Shown here: positions 13,801-21,599 of the stretch, one piece after another
How the letters are laid out: each line of letters starts with the position of its first letter
Numbering within the stretch: position 1 is the stretch's first letter
DNA from: Paramacrobiotus metropolitanus
Lineage: Eukaryota > Tardigrada > Eutardigrada > Parachela > Macrobiotidae
Direction of reading: 5' to 3'
DNA: 64,000 nucleotides
Assembly: GCF_019649055.1 (NCBI RefSeq)
Contig: NW_026570489.1
Location: 16,214-80,213 of the forward strand
The notes under the pieces: model-generated
Seen by the model: only the letters and a program-made list of their open reading frames with translations
Databases searched by the model: none
Told to the model about the DNA's origin: nothing
Made by a program: the position numbers and the translations under genes

Positions 13801-15195
13801 CCATGATATATGATGTATGTTACTACATACTCATAACGCAAAAACACCGATTCCTAATGAGACTTTACTTCCAAGATGTTTCTAACTCGAATGAATCGTC
13901 GTGGTTTTGCAAGAACACACAAGCTATGAAATATGCATAAGAAATCATCATTGCAAAGATATCAGTTCAAACGTGACATAAACAACAAACTGTTGCATAA
14001 CCGGCTACATCACTCACAAGAGTGTCGGTAGCACTACAGGTGATTACTCATCACACAGCAAGGTTACTAACATTTCTTAGGTTATCTAGGTATTTTTTGG
14101 TATTCTGAAAAACCTAAGACACCTAAGAAACCTAAGAAACCTAAGAAACCTATGAAACCTATGAAACCAAAGAAACCTAAGAAACCTAAGAAACCTAAGA
14201 ACACCAAAGAAACCTAAGAACACTGTAACCTAAGAAACATAAGAAACATAAGAAACCTAAGAAAACATGAAGAAACGTAAGAAGACAAAAGAAACATAAG
14301 AAACGCCTAATTCCAAGTCCAAGTCATAAAGTCCAAGTTTTAGAGTCCAAGTGAAGTCCGAGTTTTAGAGTCCAAGTGAAGTCCAAGTTTTAGAGTCCAA
14401 GTGAAGTCCAAGTCCAAGTTTTAGTATTCCAAGTCCGAGTCCAAGTCCGAGTTTGAGCATGGGCTGACGAAAGGTCCCGCGACCACTTGGGCTGTCACGT
14501 ACTCGGCTACTCGAGCAGGAAAGAGCTACGTATGAATTTATTTGCGTTTGCTGCTATTTTGTACAAGCTTGGGGCAGTGTTGGTCCGTTTTTTTACGGGC
14601 GAACATTCTGTGCATAATATACGATGGCAACAGGCAAACGAAAATACGTCTGCGAGATGTTTCAGTGGACACTAGACACCATCCCTTTTTTCCACTAGCG
14701 CTTTGTTTTGGCGAAAAAAACGATTTTGTTTGCGAAGCACTTTCTTGGGGGTCCCCAAACTGACCTTAATTTCAAGAAACCTAAAGCCTTTCCTGAATTT
14801 CTGGCTGAATTAAATTATGTTTCAGCACTGCTATGACTTATTCCATCGGAGCCTTCGCTTAGGAAGGAGTTTCTCGCGGCACCGCTACCACAAATCGATT
14901 ACGTTTTTGCTCAATAAATGTGCAAAAGAAACTACACTGAAAACTTTAAATAGACTGGCAAAACATGTGCCACACGATTGGGCGTAGATATATACTGGCT
15001 CTGGTTTCCGGTTGGTTTATAAATCCTAGATATATCGCGTGGGTTGCCTGTGACTATAGTATTGTCCGCAGGTTCAGCCCGTTCGAGCCCGACGGCCAGC
15101 CAAAATCGTGGGAGGGGGTCGATTTGCGGGCGGTGGATGTCACTACGCTAAGCAGAATGGCTATCTACGGAATCGACGCACTATTTCAAGTGTGA
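4882..15195 (+). CDS. F-box protein with Tudor/Agenet-like N-terminus, family copy 1 (intact)
   Basis: I read four exons: 4882-5707, 6336-6447, 6556-7284 and 15072-15195, joined with phases 1, 2 and 2, giving 596 aa without a stop. Residues about 15-75 (NTVAVHNDDD, WCLGFIQDMDGDRAFIHF, RWVHLGRVW) resemble Tudor/Agenet folds that read modified protein tails. A CDKCELF cysteine pair follows. The F-box spans about residues 289-325 across the exon 2/3 junction (LPPSILSEIFPYMDLHSQMR, then VCGLWQLLL). F-box proteins normally bind Skp1 in SCF ubiquitin ligases, so the inferred role is substrate adaptor. The remaining C-terminal half matches no family I know and is shared with copies 2-4. The ATG is chosen because its ATCAGG context and the acceptor just upstream recur in other copies. 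The last intron (7285-15071) is swollen by nested transposons. Confidence 0.75.
6333..6447 (+). CDS. F-box exon (exon 2) of family copy 1, tandem acceptor
   Basis: The acceptor reads TTTAGCAG: AG at 6331-6332 and again at 6334-6335. Both keep the frame, adding or omitting one Ala codon. Open frame DAESPSFCTVARLSHLPPSI continues to RAKR and ends at the donor ACG|GTAAGA. The same exon is found in copy 2 (28709-28820, 112 nt) and copy 3 (40925-40811, 115 nt). Confidence 0.65.
7340..7586. mobile_element. Small palindromic MITE-like repeat
   Basis: GGACATTTGGT and GGACAACTCGTTTTT (left) recur inverted as ACCAAATGTC and AAAACGAGTTGTCC (right, to about 7525). Immediately downstream is a near-perfect palindrome at 7558-7586 with 14-bp arms (GTGTGGCGAAAATT, one-base centre). 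It lies in the last intron of family copy 1. It is non-coding. Confidence 0.45.
7887..8143 (-). repeat. 3' LTR of Ty3/Gypsy element 1
   Basis: Starts TGATATATGATG and ends CACACAGCA on the plus strand. It matches 13804-14060 over its full length. The element runs on the minus strand, so this is its 3' LTR. Confidence 0.9.
8259..11846 (-). CDS. pol: Ty3/Gypsy pol polyprotein (protease-RT-RNase H-integrase)
   Basis: One long frame of 1195 codons. An aspartic protease motif VDSGSAVTIM lies at the N-terminus. The RT core has MPFGLCNAGATFQ and VIVYIDDVLIYS. RNase H begins around LHTDASALGIGACL. The integrase HHCC zinc finger (HACHDEMTSGHLGF ... CEHCQ) is followed by the DDE core (IGIDVFGPLP, LSDQGGPF) and a GPYRIV-type C-terminal module. 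It is in a different frame from gag, and expression by ribosomal frameshifting is usual in this family. The tail (to DDDHRPVIRTLRNR) is acidic and then basic. Confidence 0.9.
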   Translation of the reverse strand: MDTIVDSGSAVTIMSWLCARSVNALVERYTGRLIKGVSGKLVEPVGIASVEISVANCTRRIKVLILDSYDRDLLIGNDFLMQTDLVIDYATRSVRRFNDTTGEKFLPWPARDLVVCECVSIPAGHVAWVKCKLRHNTFPGRVPSENMDFITSPNAKLFAQKGLRTSHSLIKIVNNCCYISCANFSRTRQKLALSETIASAAPVTIDDEADVCLVTNRAVDDHPLPELNISSQLTQGQAEQLRAVLRKHWKVFPTAERPIGEVTGVTHHIDTGSAAPLSQPPYRRSWAERIVIRSEVDKMLRQGIVSPSCSPWASPVVLVYKKDGSTRFCVDYRRINAITKKDVYPMPRLDDALDRLGGCAYFTNLDMAWGYWQIPVADASKDRTAFITPDGLYHFNRMPFGLCNAGATFQRSMDRILQEFRWQFVIVYIDDVLIYSKSFDEHVAHLDAVLTKLEEAGVVLKPSKCKFASDNTKYLGHIVDKTGISPDPDKLQAIVNYPVPENVTDVKSFLGLCSYFRRFVRNFAAIAEPLVRLTRKSEPFIWSDEQYRAFAALQSALISSPVLTHYDPAAELELHTDASALGIGACLISKTDVGERVLAYVSKNFSAAESRYSVTEQECLAVVWCIKKLRPYLHGKCFRVVTDHCALCWLMSRRVLAGRLSRWAVYLQEYDFVIVYRSGKKHQNADALSRHPVEAADSADVDFDMLVAMTASADMCAEQRLDEKITRIVSRMTAGAVGKDTVRYCLRGNVLYRIALVDGEEVLLLVVPTHLRRQILHACHDEMTSGHLGFWRTYNRLRSRYYWPRMRDHVRKYVRGCEHCQFRKVNKEKPGGLIESIPVGTAFEMIGIDVFGPLPVTSKGNKYIIVCTDYLTKYVETKAVPAQTAGAVANFLVLQIILRHGAPAKMLSDQGGPFLSAVVKGVTELCQVRHLNTTAYNPACNGLTEAFNKILAVMLSLYVSDNQKDWDVYLPYVTCAYNTSTQASTGKTPFYLLYGRECRSVLDATLGALPTNNINNLHEYSKTMVERIKLASHVAKANIDQVQAGYMLTGNLKRQDREFKIGDLVLLYTPVTPVGLSPKLVAHYFGPYRIVNRVSKLNYEIESIRNKRGKRVLTVHVKRLKLFTQPLTDVDLNSDSDSQWSIPMEAVDPELQDDIERDVVVPSTPAHEPPSPMEDDDHRPVIRTLRNRAIRSSSP
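11993..13426 (-). CDS. gag: Ty3/Gypsy gag protein
   Basis: The frame begins at MSSSFDKSEKAGKVADKTK; an upstream in-frame Met at 13525 is less likely. The central region KFKPFEHDARDWMKEFEEAA resembles the Gag capsid fold of Ty3-like elements. Near the C-terminus are RG-rich repeats (GRFNGYRGRGRGRGGRGR) and a zinc knuckle CTFCKREGHLEFRC of the CX2CX4HX4C type, which binds nucleic acid. Confidence 0.85.
   Translation of the reverse strand: MSSSFDKSEKAGKVADKTKTATVATTKAASSSSTQSVEGDLSGVSGPHLRSDGKSQFSEGLQGSEYQRKPRTEKPDTDSRSSSRSHSESTDTVHVRPVVPDIVDLTDTVIAETGIMSEATIKAMTDGFQRLTNVVFDAPSSGPLQCMDKFKPFEHDARDWMKEFEEAATLSNWKDDIKKDRFSFYLSAGAAKQRYSLKQPFATWALLKQGFLAEFVSQDEKWEVQSKLQKRKFKQDSETLVEYYYAIIDLCRKVDAAMANDLKVRYLLNGLSMQLRNHVALLDPQTPEDVLAKLKILKLDASSSDVDSHNVLAVMSAAGALPKRKSDEVIPAGEQPDTGVSPPCSKTYSQSELDNAVRAAVEKAMEVARENNAAPVLTQTYVRGGGPRGRFNGYRGRGRGRGGRGRLPHHGPGGPMPTASRDIPAETTEEGKRFCTFCKREGHLEFRCFDKRRAMRDVQANGGARGDRGERNLNYRE
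13804..14060 (-). repeat. 5' LTR of Ty3/Gypsy element 1
   Basis: It is the partner of 7887-8143 and reads identically by eye. The promoter and polyadenylation signals of the element should lie here. The likely primer-binding site abuts it at 13803 and below. Confidence 0.9.
15072..15195 (+). CDS. Last exon (exon 4) of family copy 1
   Basis: Acceptor TATAGTATTGTCCGCAG is followed by the frame FSPFEPDGQPKSWEGVDLRA ... LSRMAIYGIDALFQV and TGA. The length is 124 nt, the same in copies 2 (30218-30341), 3 (39371-39248) and 4 (51051-50928), and the phase is 2 in each. It is separated from exon 3 by 7.8 kb of mostly transposon DNA. Confidence 0.7.
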
Positions 15196-15425
15196 CCATT
15201 TCGGTCCTTCAGTCACTCCCTCTGCACCGCGGCCAGCTCTCGCCTTAAACGAAATCATAAATACTTACATCAAGATCACAGTGGAGAAATCAACATCACG
15301 ATTGGAGGCTTAACGACCGATAACCGACATTCTAATCTTCATGTAGGAGTCTGGCTCTGCTGTTCTGTTTTTTTTTCGCTGGCTTCTTTTGGTCTAGTTT
15401 CTCCGCTTCTGTTTGTTTTTCATAC

Positions 15426-15780
15426 TTGCACGGTTCCAACGAAAAAAGGGTGCTACAATCATATTGCGGTGAAACGCTCAGATTAGTAGTAAACGTAGTA
15501 GTTGCGAGCAAAGGTGACATCCTGCAGCCAGCTGCCTCATCAATTTTCCAGCAGGCCCTCAGTATTGGAAGCATGGAGCGGCTCGTAGCCGAGCCGGAAG
15601 TGGCGTTCGTCCGCGTTTGTCGATCGATCTCGTAGTGTTTGAAACTTTCCGAGCGGTTCCATGATGCGTCACGTGTCAACGTCGCGTTGTTACACTTTAA
15701 CATGCACTAGATTCTTATTTACAGTAAATCAATTTATACTCGCCAACTCGAAAATGTATTGTCTTTTCCCAAAAGGAGAT
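15426..15780 (+). repeat. Family-linked downstream block, copy A
   Basis: It shares about 350 bp with 23765-24118 and a shorter part with 32165-32345. It carries the conserved reading FQQALSIGSMERLVAEPEVA...VRVCRSIS, then GCGTTGTTACACTTTAACATG and CCAACTCGAAAA.TGTATTGTC. It begins 231 nt after the stop of family copy 1. It may be 3' flank duplicated with the gene, or a small independent unit. Confidence 0.6.
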
Positions 15781-16099
15781 ATAGGGGGTAAAACTAGGCA
15801 TCTTCCACCGTTCCCTTGTACTGCTGCCGTCACCCGAATGGAGTTTGACGCTGTGGCTAAACATGGCGCTAAATTTTTTGCTGATATGAGAGGCGGGGTT
15901 AGTACGGGATTCGAGATACGGTTTGCCGAATACCGTATCAGAGAGTTATGAATACGGGACGCATTCGGATACACAGCATACCCCCGTCCCGAATCTTTTC
16001 AAGGTAACGAGGTACGCGAACCGAGAAACAACATACCGAACCGCGTATCTCCTATTCTGAGACGGTGGTGCCCTGTACGTATAAGGATAATTACCCAGT
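15781..16099 (+). other. AT-rich spacer with GTATC-rich repeat
   Basis: There is no gene. Words such as GATACGG, ATACCGTATC and ATACGGGAC echo the GTATCC-rich dispersed repeat at 22825, 25890 and 30750, but I could not align it convincingly. Confidence 0.3.
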
Positions 16100-16445
16100 A
16101 CATGGTGTCAGAAATGGTATACAATAGTAAAATTCTCGCTTTCGCGTACTCTGAATCACTTTTTTGTAATACTTTATATTATTCTAAAGCTGAATAATTT
16201 AAATACATGGATTCTGAAAACCGTCTGCGCGCTAAAATTCGGTTGCCGAGACACGGCGAACTAAAATGGGCGAAAAGTTTAAACGCATTGTTGTGGACCA
16301 AAAGTCTGGTTATGTAATACCCGATCTTCTTGAAACTTTGCTGTAAAAGATATCTGTACATTGCCATGAAGTCAAAAATGAACCAATATCAGACCCATAG
16401 CATTTTCGCCGAATTTAGAAAAAGATTTAAAAGTTCGATTTAGTA
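16100..16445 (-). repeat. Dispersed repeat, second copy
   Basis: Reverse complement of the family at 2330-2640. It shares CCCATTTTAG, AACGCATTTAAAC-like words and TAGCAAAGTTTCAAGAA-like words. It is closer to the copy at 34660-34960, including the reading LLVHNNAFKLF.HFS. Confidence 0.6.
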
Positions 16446-16649
16446 AACATGCGATCCTCAAGGATATTCACAACTCAGTGCGAAAGCCAGTTTTCCCTGC
16501 TTTATTCATGTACGCACTCCTCCAGTAAGATAACCCAGTAAGAAATGACCGATAGAAGAACTCCCAGAAGCAGACTAAAACGTCTAGAAAAAACCTTAAA
16601 AATATAAGACACCTGGTAAACCTAAGAACTGCTTAGGCGCTGTCATATG

Positions 16650-17238
16650 CGAAACTCATTCCTGGGCGAAGTGTCAGAAGCCCGTAGATGTATGTGGCCT
16701 GCTGGCCACCACGGACTGTCATGCCCCTTTTCCGCTGGATGACATCCTCGGCACGGTGGGCTGAACAGCATTGTGTGCCGCTCGTTAGTTTCAGCGGGCA
16801 TCCCAGCAAAACTGGAACCGCGCGGTACGTCTCATACGTCCGGCCGCCGTCCGGACGTTTGCCTGGAAACGTGGCATGTGCTTGGCCTGGGACGTGACCT
16901 GTGTGGATACTGTCGCCTCGTCCCATATCAAGTCTTCTTAGGTTTCTGCTGGATCCGCAGCAGCACAGGCGGAAGACAAAAAAAACCAAGTTATACGCGT
17001 ACCTGGAAGGCCGATACATCTTTGCGTCCCTCGCATTCGAAACTCTCGGACCTTTGGGAAAGTCGGCATCCATTTTGATAAAGGAAATCGGCAAACGATT
17101 ACAGCAGCATACTGGTGAGCTGCGCTCACTCGAATTCCTTCGTCAGCGTTTGTCGATTGAAATCCAAAAAGGGAACGCAGTTTCGATACTTGGAACCATG
17201 GATGGAGCCGAGAAATTAAAGGAAATATTTTTTTTGTA
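16650..17238 (+). mobile_element. Retrotransposon C-terminal fragment (HHGLSC-type), second copy, degraded
   Basis: The plus strand shows pieces reading HHGLSC, LVSAGIPAKLEPRGTSHTSG and RRPDV, then YLEGRYIFASLAFETLGPLG, IGKRLQQHTGELRS and LRQRLSIEIQKGNAVSILGT. The order matches the copies at 3465-4200 and 56236-56830. It keeps only the C-terminal end, as expected of a 5'-truncated insertion, and is decayed in several places. Confidence 0.6.
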
Positions 17239-17975
17239 ATCATACCTATTCTGTTTGTGAACTGTGATAGTGTTTAACCCGTTCCACACCATGCGTGTGG
17301 AAATATTGTCATTAATATTGTCATACACTTATAATAGAAATTGAATGGCTTGTTTTCCCATCGCTGTTGTGCTTGCCCAAACAGCGTTTAGACTTTACTG
17401 TCTTTACAGTATTTCGGGCTCGATATGCACCTTTTGGCAAACGATTAGTACAGCAACACGACAATAAGAAATTAAGAACTGCTTAGCTAAGTATGCTATC
17501 GGTCGAGGAAATGATCTCCGCAAAACGTTAGTCACTGCATCAGCTGACGAGTTACTTTTGCTAAACAAAATTAATCAATCCCGGTACTTACCCGAAGAAA
17601 CCAGCAAACCAGCTTTTTAACTAAACAAGCGCCATGTTGCGCAAAATAACATGACGTTTGCTTGGTTAAAAGCCGTTTTTTTTGGAATAGGAAGACATAT
17701 CGAATCTATAGAATTTCTGAGGAAGACAGGTGTGAAAATTTCGAATTTATTGATCGAAGATCAAAGGAAAATCCGATTAGGTAAAATGAAACGCTGACGG
17801 TGTGTCTAACTCGGTGGAAATCCATAAACGAGGCTCCAGAAAATTCTCCCCTCGTCGCACTGTCAAACGAGCGACGCAAATCGATGAAATCCTGCTGTAG
17901 TTTCCAACATACACATGACTTTATTTCCAACATACACAGTTATACCTGCGGATGTTGGCTCTCTTTCTGGCTTTA
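17239..17975. other. No recognisable gene
   Basis: AT-rich sequence. A small TTTCCACAC / GTGTGGAA-type inversion is visible near 17282-17303. Nothing else is supported. Confidence 0.4.
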
Positions 17976-18571
17976 CAGTGAAACCTCATCTTGCGTACAC
18001 CCCGAAGAAACGTACACCCCTCTATTACGTACGAAAAATTCTGTGCCGAATTACGTCGTAGACTAAAGTACTACAGGGAGGAACCTCTACGTAACGTACA
18101 CCTCAGCGGTGCGTACATGTACACTTAATCTTTGTACCGCATAAGCATTTAACTGTACGCAATCACCTCGTGAATGCGTACACCGTTGTTTCGGAACTGG
18201 AGATTTTATACTTTTGGATGGTAAAGTTGTTGAAAATCCAAAGAAAGAAAGAAAACTATACTCGAAATTGCTAGATTTTTGTATCCTGAGTAAGGATTTA
18301 ATAATCTCTTTTGCTGAAAGTGTGCGAAAGAATTGTTTTCGTCTGTTTACATACACAGATAAAGATTGATGTAGTTTTGTATGGTAACTAATGGGATCTG
18401 TGTATTTTATGTATTACACAGTATGTGCAGACCATTTCTTAATGGGGCTGTGCCCCAAGCCTACAGTCACCCCCCAGGGGGGCTGGGGGCAGCTAATTTG
18501 AATTCCGTACACCCCTGAATTACGTACGAAATTTTCCGTACGGAGGTGTACGCATTTCAGAGGTTTCACTG
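17976..18571. mobile_element. pogo/Tigger-like MITE
   Basis: The element starts CAGTGAAACCTCATCTTGCG and ends CATTTCAGAGGTTTCACTG. The ends are inverted repeats over the first 13 bases and share GTACACCCC-type words further in. Each end is flanked by TA. CAGT...AACCTC termini with a TA duplication are characteristic of pogo/Tigger-type DNA transposons. The 596-bp interior has no transposase frame, so it is non-autonomous. Confidence 0.7.
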
Positions 18572-19234
18572 TATCGATGATTTTCAGCCGATTTACCTGC
18601 AGGTAAACGGGGAAGCCGCATTCTGCACGGAGTACCGATATTATGTGGCACTCCGTGCAGCACGGCGAAAACTGCACAGTACGGTGCTTGGTGCATAATA
18701 TGACGTTTCTGACACAGGTCAGCACAAAACTACTTCGATTTTTCTCACATTTCGGTCACGTTAAGTACATGTATATGGTTTTTATGTTGGAGTAGATCAA
18801 ACAAGAAGTTGTGTATTTTGTACATATCTTTCACTTTTATAGGGAACTTATATGACTGTATCGTACCGCCAATCTGAATAAATATTAAAGATTATATCGG
18901 TACGAGTATCTTTTTATATGCGTAGTAATACTGTACTTGTCCCTAATGCAACTATAAGCTTCACGAAACAAGCGCACTTCTCTGTATACACAGTCCCACT
19001 GATGTTACTGGATTTACAATTTAACAAACATTATAAGAATAAATAAGTAAAAATACAGTAGTATTATTATTAGAAGTGCAGCTGATACTCGGACTCGTCG
19101 TGCGCGTATTACTTAGTACACCGACGTACCGCTCATGGCTTGTACACAATGGTGAAAGCGGATTCGGGGCGCGAACGATCTGCATGGTAACGTTACTTTT
19201 CATGCAGTATTTGAAGAGGATCGGTTTATAATGA
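18572..19234. other. No recognisable gene
   Basis: Contains a repeated CGGAGT..TGCACGGAGT / CACTCCGTGCAGCACGG inversion at about 18626-18665, just outside the MITE's right end. Otherwise nothing is supported. Confidence 0.4.
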
Positions 19235-19400
19235 GACTTTTGGTACAGAAAATGCGTTTAAACTTTTGGGAATTTTTGTACAGCCATAACCTTCATACCC
19301 GAAATTGCATGCAAAAACGGTTTTCAAACCAATGTAAACGAATCATCTGGCTAAAGAATGTCATGAACAAAGCAAAAAATTGTTTGGATAAATTGGAAGT
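19235..19400 (+). repeat. Diverged copy of dispersed repeat
   Basis: GCGTTTAAACTTTTGGGA, AAAACGGTTTTCA and CCAATGTAAACGAATCATC resemble the 3' half of the family at 2500-2620. The open frame running through it (19231-19608) is therefore doubtful as a gene. Confidence 0.4.
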
Positions 19401-19895
19401 GCACGAAAGTGACAGTTTCCAAACAGTTCATTTACCATATACTACTATAGGTCATGTACAGTTTATTGCACCCACTGCTGTTAGTTGGTCTACTAACGTT
19501 TGGACCTACTCGACCAACCCGGAAGTGATTTTTGATCCCTTATGCAGTATGCACTGCATCGCTGTTTCCATTTTAAATAGGTACGTATTGATTTTCATCC
19601 TAGCCTGAGTGAGCTGAGTCTTTACCACGCAACGTGGATAGTATGGTGAATAACGCGAAGCACGCTGACAAGCAACTGCTGTTGTGGAGGCCTACTGATG
19701 TTGTAAATAAGGAATGGATGCTGGGATTACCTCTCTAAACCCCAAACGTGGTCGTCTATGATTATGTCAACATGGCTGCTTTGTTTTAAACCGGAGTTAC
19801 TTAAAACACTCGTAATTATGAGTTCAGATATGTAAAAAATCACTGCACACGTGGAAGTAATTATTCCTTCACGTTGGAGCACCTTCACTCAAGCG

Positions 19896-20727
19896 ATGGA
19901 TGCTTTTGTTAAAGACCTTGACCGTGAAGCGATTCAGCAGTTAATTTGTACGCTGCGACCCGGATTTTTCAGCATTTTGACTGATAAATGCCTGGAATGC
20001 GGTGGACAGACAGAATCTGGTGTGTATGTTGGAGTAAATACCACCACTAACGAGTGAGTACGGCTAAACGCTTGTCCGCGGATGATCCAAGAGTTGCGGC
20101 CCGCGACACCTGTACTGATTACTCGCCTCCTACGCAATAACAAACATTCAGATTTGGGGAGATACAGTATTATGGAGCCTACAAATGTATGACGCATGCG
20201 GTTGTCCCGGGCATTACACTGGATTAATCACGGAGCTTTGTCAAAACAAGTTTGCTTGCACCCTATGGCAGTAGCAAGGTTGTATAACAATTTCTTCAAA
20301 ACTTTATAAACATGTTTGGCATTAGACAATTCTTATAACAGCACGCCTTGCAATGGCGCAACTCAATAAAAATCATTCAAAATTTTATTCTTAAAGAAAC
20401 CACCATCATTGTTAGTGTAAGCGCCATATTAGAAATGCGGTATATTTAAGCCTATTTGTGCAGCAGGTTGTTCGCGGTCTCCACAGTCCATCGTGCGCAC
20501 AAGTATCTCTGTCGTAACCTGAAGCGCCAAAATGTCGTAAATAGTGGGAAAGATGGCACTGTTGATCCAGCGGATATCGGGCTGATCGCGAAGTTAGAAG
20601 GGCACACTGCCGTATTTCGCCGCGCTTTCCGATGGAAACGAGCATTCAGTGCACTGCAAACCTGCAAACGGGACCGGACTCACCCCCAATTCGCAGCGCG
20701 CAGAAATATCGTATTAGCAAGTGTAAC
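19896..20727 (+). CDS. Possible two-exon host gene, function unknown
   Basis: Exon A 19896-20053 reads MDAFVKDLDREAIQQLICTL...LTDKCLECGG and ends at a good donor GA|GTGAGTACGG in phase 2. A candidate acceptor TATTTGTGCAG (exon B from 20464) restores the frame with one base. Exon B then stays open through VHRAHKYLCRNLKRQ and RRAFRWKRAFSALQ to a donor AAC|GTAAGG at 20728. A CxxCGG motif is the only recognisable feature. No homologue is recognised, and the start and further exons are uncertain. Phase agreement is the main support. Confidence 0.3.
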
Positions 20728-20944
20728 GTAAGGATGCCGTATTTCTGTCATAGACTGCTGGATTAAACATTTTGCACGGTTATTTCCACACCTTCTTTGC
20801 CGTATAAGTTGCGCATACCACTTTAGCGCATCGTGATCCACGCGGTCGCCGCATCTGTGCTAGCGGAATTGCAGAGGTACTCGGAGACGCATAAACGTTT
20901 TGTAGCATACTTCATCGGTAACCGAAAGCAGTATAATATGTTGC

Positions 20945-21033
20945 GCGGCACCTCCTCTGAATCATCTGTCGCCGTGGCTCCTTAACGAGATCTTCCCCAC
21001 ACATGGACATACATTACCAGATGCGAGCGAATC
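20945..21033 (+). pseudogene. F-box exon remnant of the gene family
   Basis: It reads LNHLSPWLLNEIFP, then after one extra base the equivalent of HMDIHYQMRAN. It aligns with exon 2 of copies 1-3 and keeps a donor-like GTAAAG at 21034. The flanking exons are not next to it. It is likely part of a decayed copy scattered to about 24.1 kb. Confidence 0.5.
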
Positions 21034-21186
21034 AGTAAAGCTGTACCGTTTCGCCAGCATTTGTGAATGTTTACTTGTGTAGTTCTCTTGAAGCGCAATC
21101 CGATAATTCTGTGCTTGTACAGAGTACAAGGCCTACGCACGCGGCTGGAAAGAATGTTTTCTTTGTGACGGACTAAAAAAAACGAT

Positions 21187-21256
21187 TTTCTCTGATATTC
21201 CGATAACGGAATATCAGAGAAATGCCACATTAGAGAAAATGCCTTTTCTCTAATGT
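21187..21256. repeat. Twin perfect hairpins
   Basis: Hairpin 1: TTTCTCTGATATTCCG (21187-21202), loop ATAA, exact complement 21207-21222. Hairpin 2: ACATTAGAGAAAA (21227-21239), loop TGCC, exact complement 21244-21256. The two share the GAGAAA/TTTCTC word and are 4 bases apart. They could be a small foldback element or an RNA structure. Confidence 0.75.
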
Positions 21257-21599
21257 TACTGTACATTACTCCTTTCAACAGAGGCATGATGATATTTCAA
21301 CAGAGATATCTATGCGATGATATCGTATTTTACCGGGCGCAGCCAATTTGACCGTTTTTGATTGAAACACGCATAGAAATGTTTTTTAGCTATATTTATA
21401 TGTGTTTTGAGTGAGGAAAACCCAAAACAACTCTAGAAAAAAAAGTTTTGGAAATTGCAAACAAGCAATGTTATGCTCTGGCAGTGCAATCAAGCAAGTC
21501 TGTCCATGCGTTTGGTGTAGCAGCCAGTAGCTGTCGTTCGAGGAGTGGTTAGCCAGACCGCACCAGCTTTAATTTCTTTTAACTTTTGAATTGTTCTTT

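Larger units (their letters stand above)
7887..14060 (-). mobile_element. Ty3/Gypsy LTR retrotransposon, whole-looking, very young
   Basis: The LTRs are 7887-8143 and 13804-14060, 257 bp each, TG...CA ended, and identical as far as I can compare by eye. The interior, read on the minus strand, has gag (13426-11993) and pol (11846-8259) in the order protease, RT, RNase H, integrase, which is the Ty3/Gypsy order. A primer-binding-like TGGCGCTCC directly follows the 5' LTR. No envelope gene is seen. I could not find a matching target duplication. Identical LTRs imply a very recent insertion. It sits in the last intron of family copy 1, antisense to that gene. Confidence 0.9.
7620..14464. mobile_element. 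Hexamer-armed palindromic element interrupted by a Ty3/Gypsy insertion
   Basis: The left arm begins GGGCCCGCGCTCAAGCTCGG and runs through TTGGACT/TCGGACT hexamers into (TTTCTTAGG)n near 7886. The right arm resumes at 14061 with the nonamers in reverse orientation (CCTAAGAAA) and hexamers AGTCCAAGT, ending ...GAGTTTGAGCATGGGC. Without the 6.17-kb retrotransposon the element would be about 670 bp, the same design as at 2742-3066. This gives relative age: the palindromic element was in the intron before the Gypsy insertion. Confidence 0.6.
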
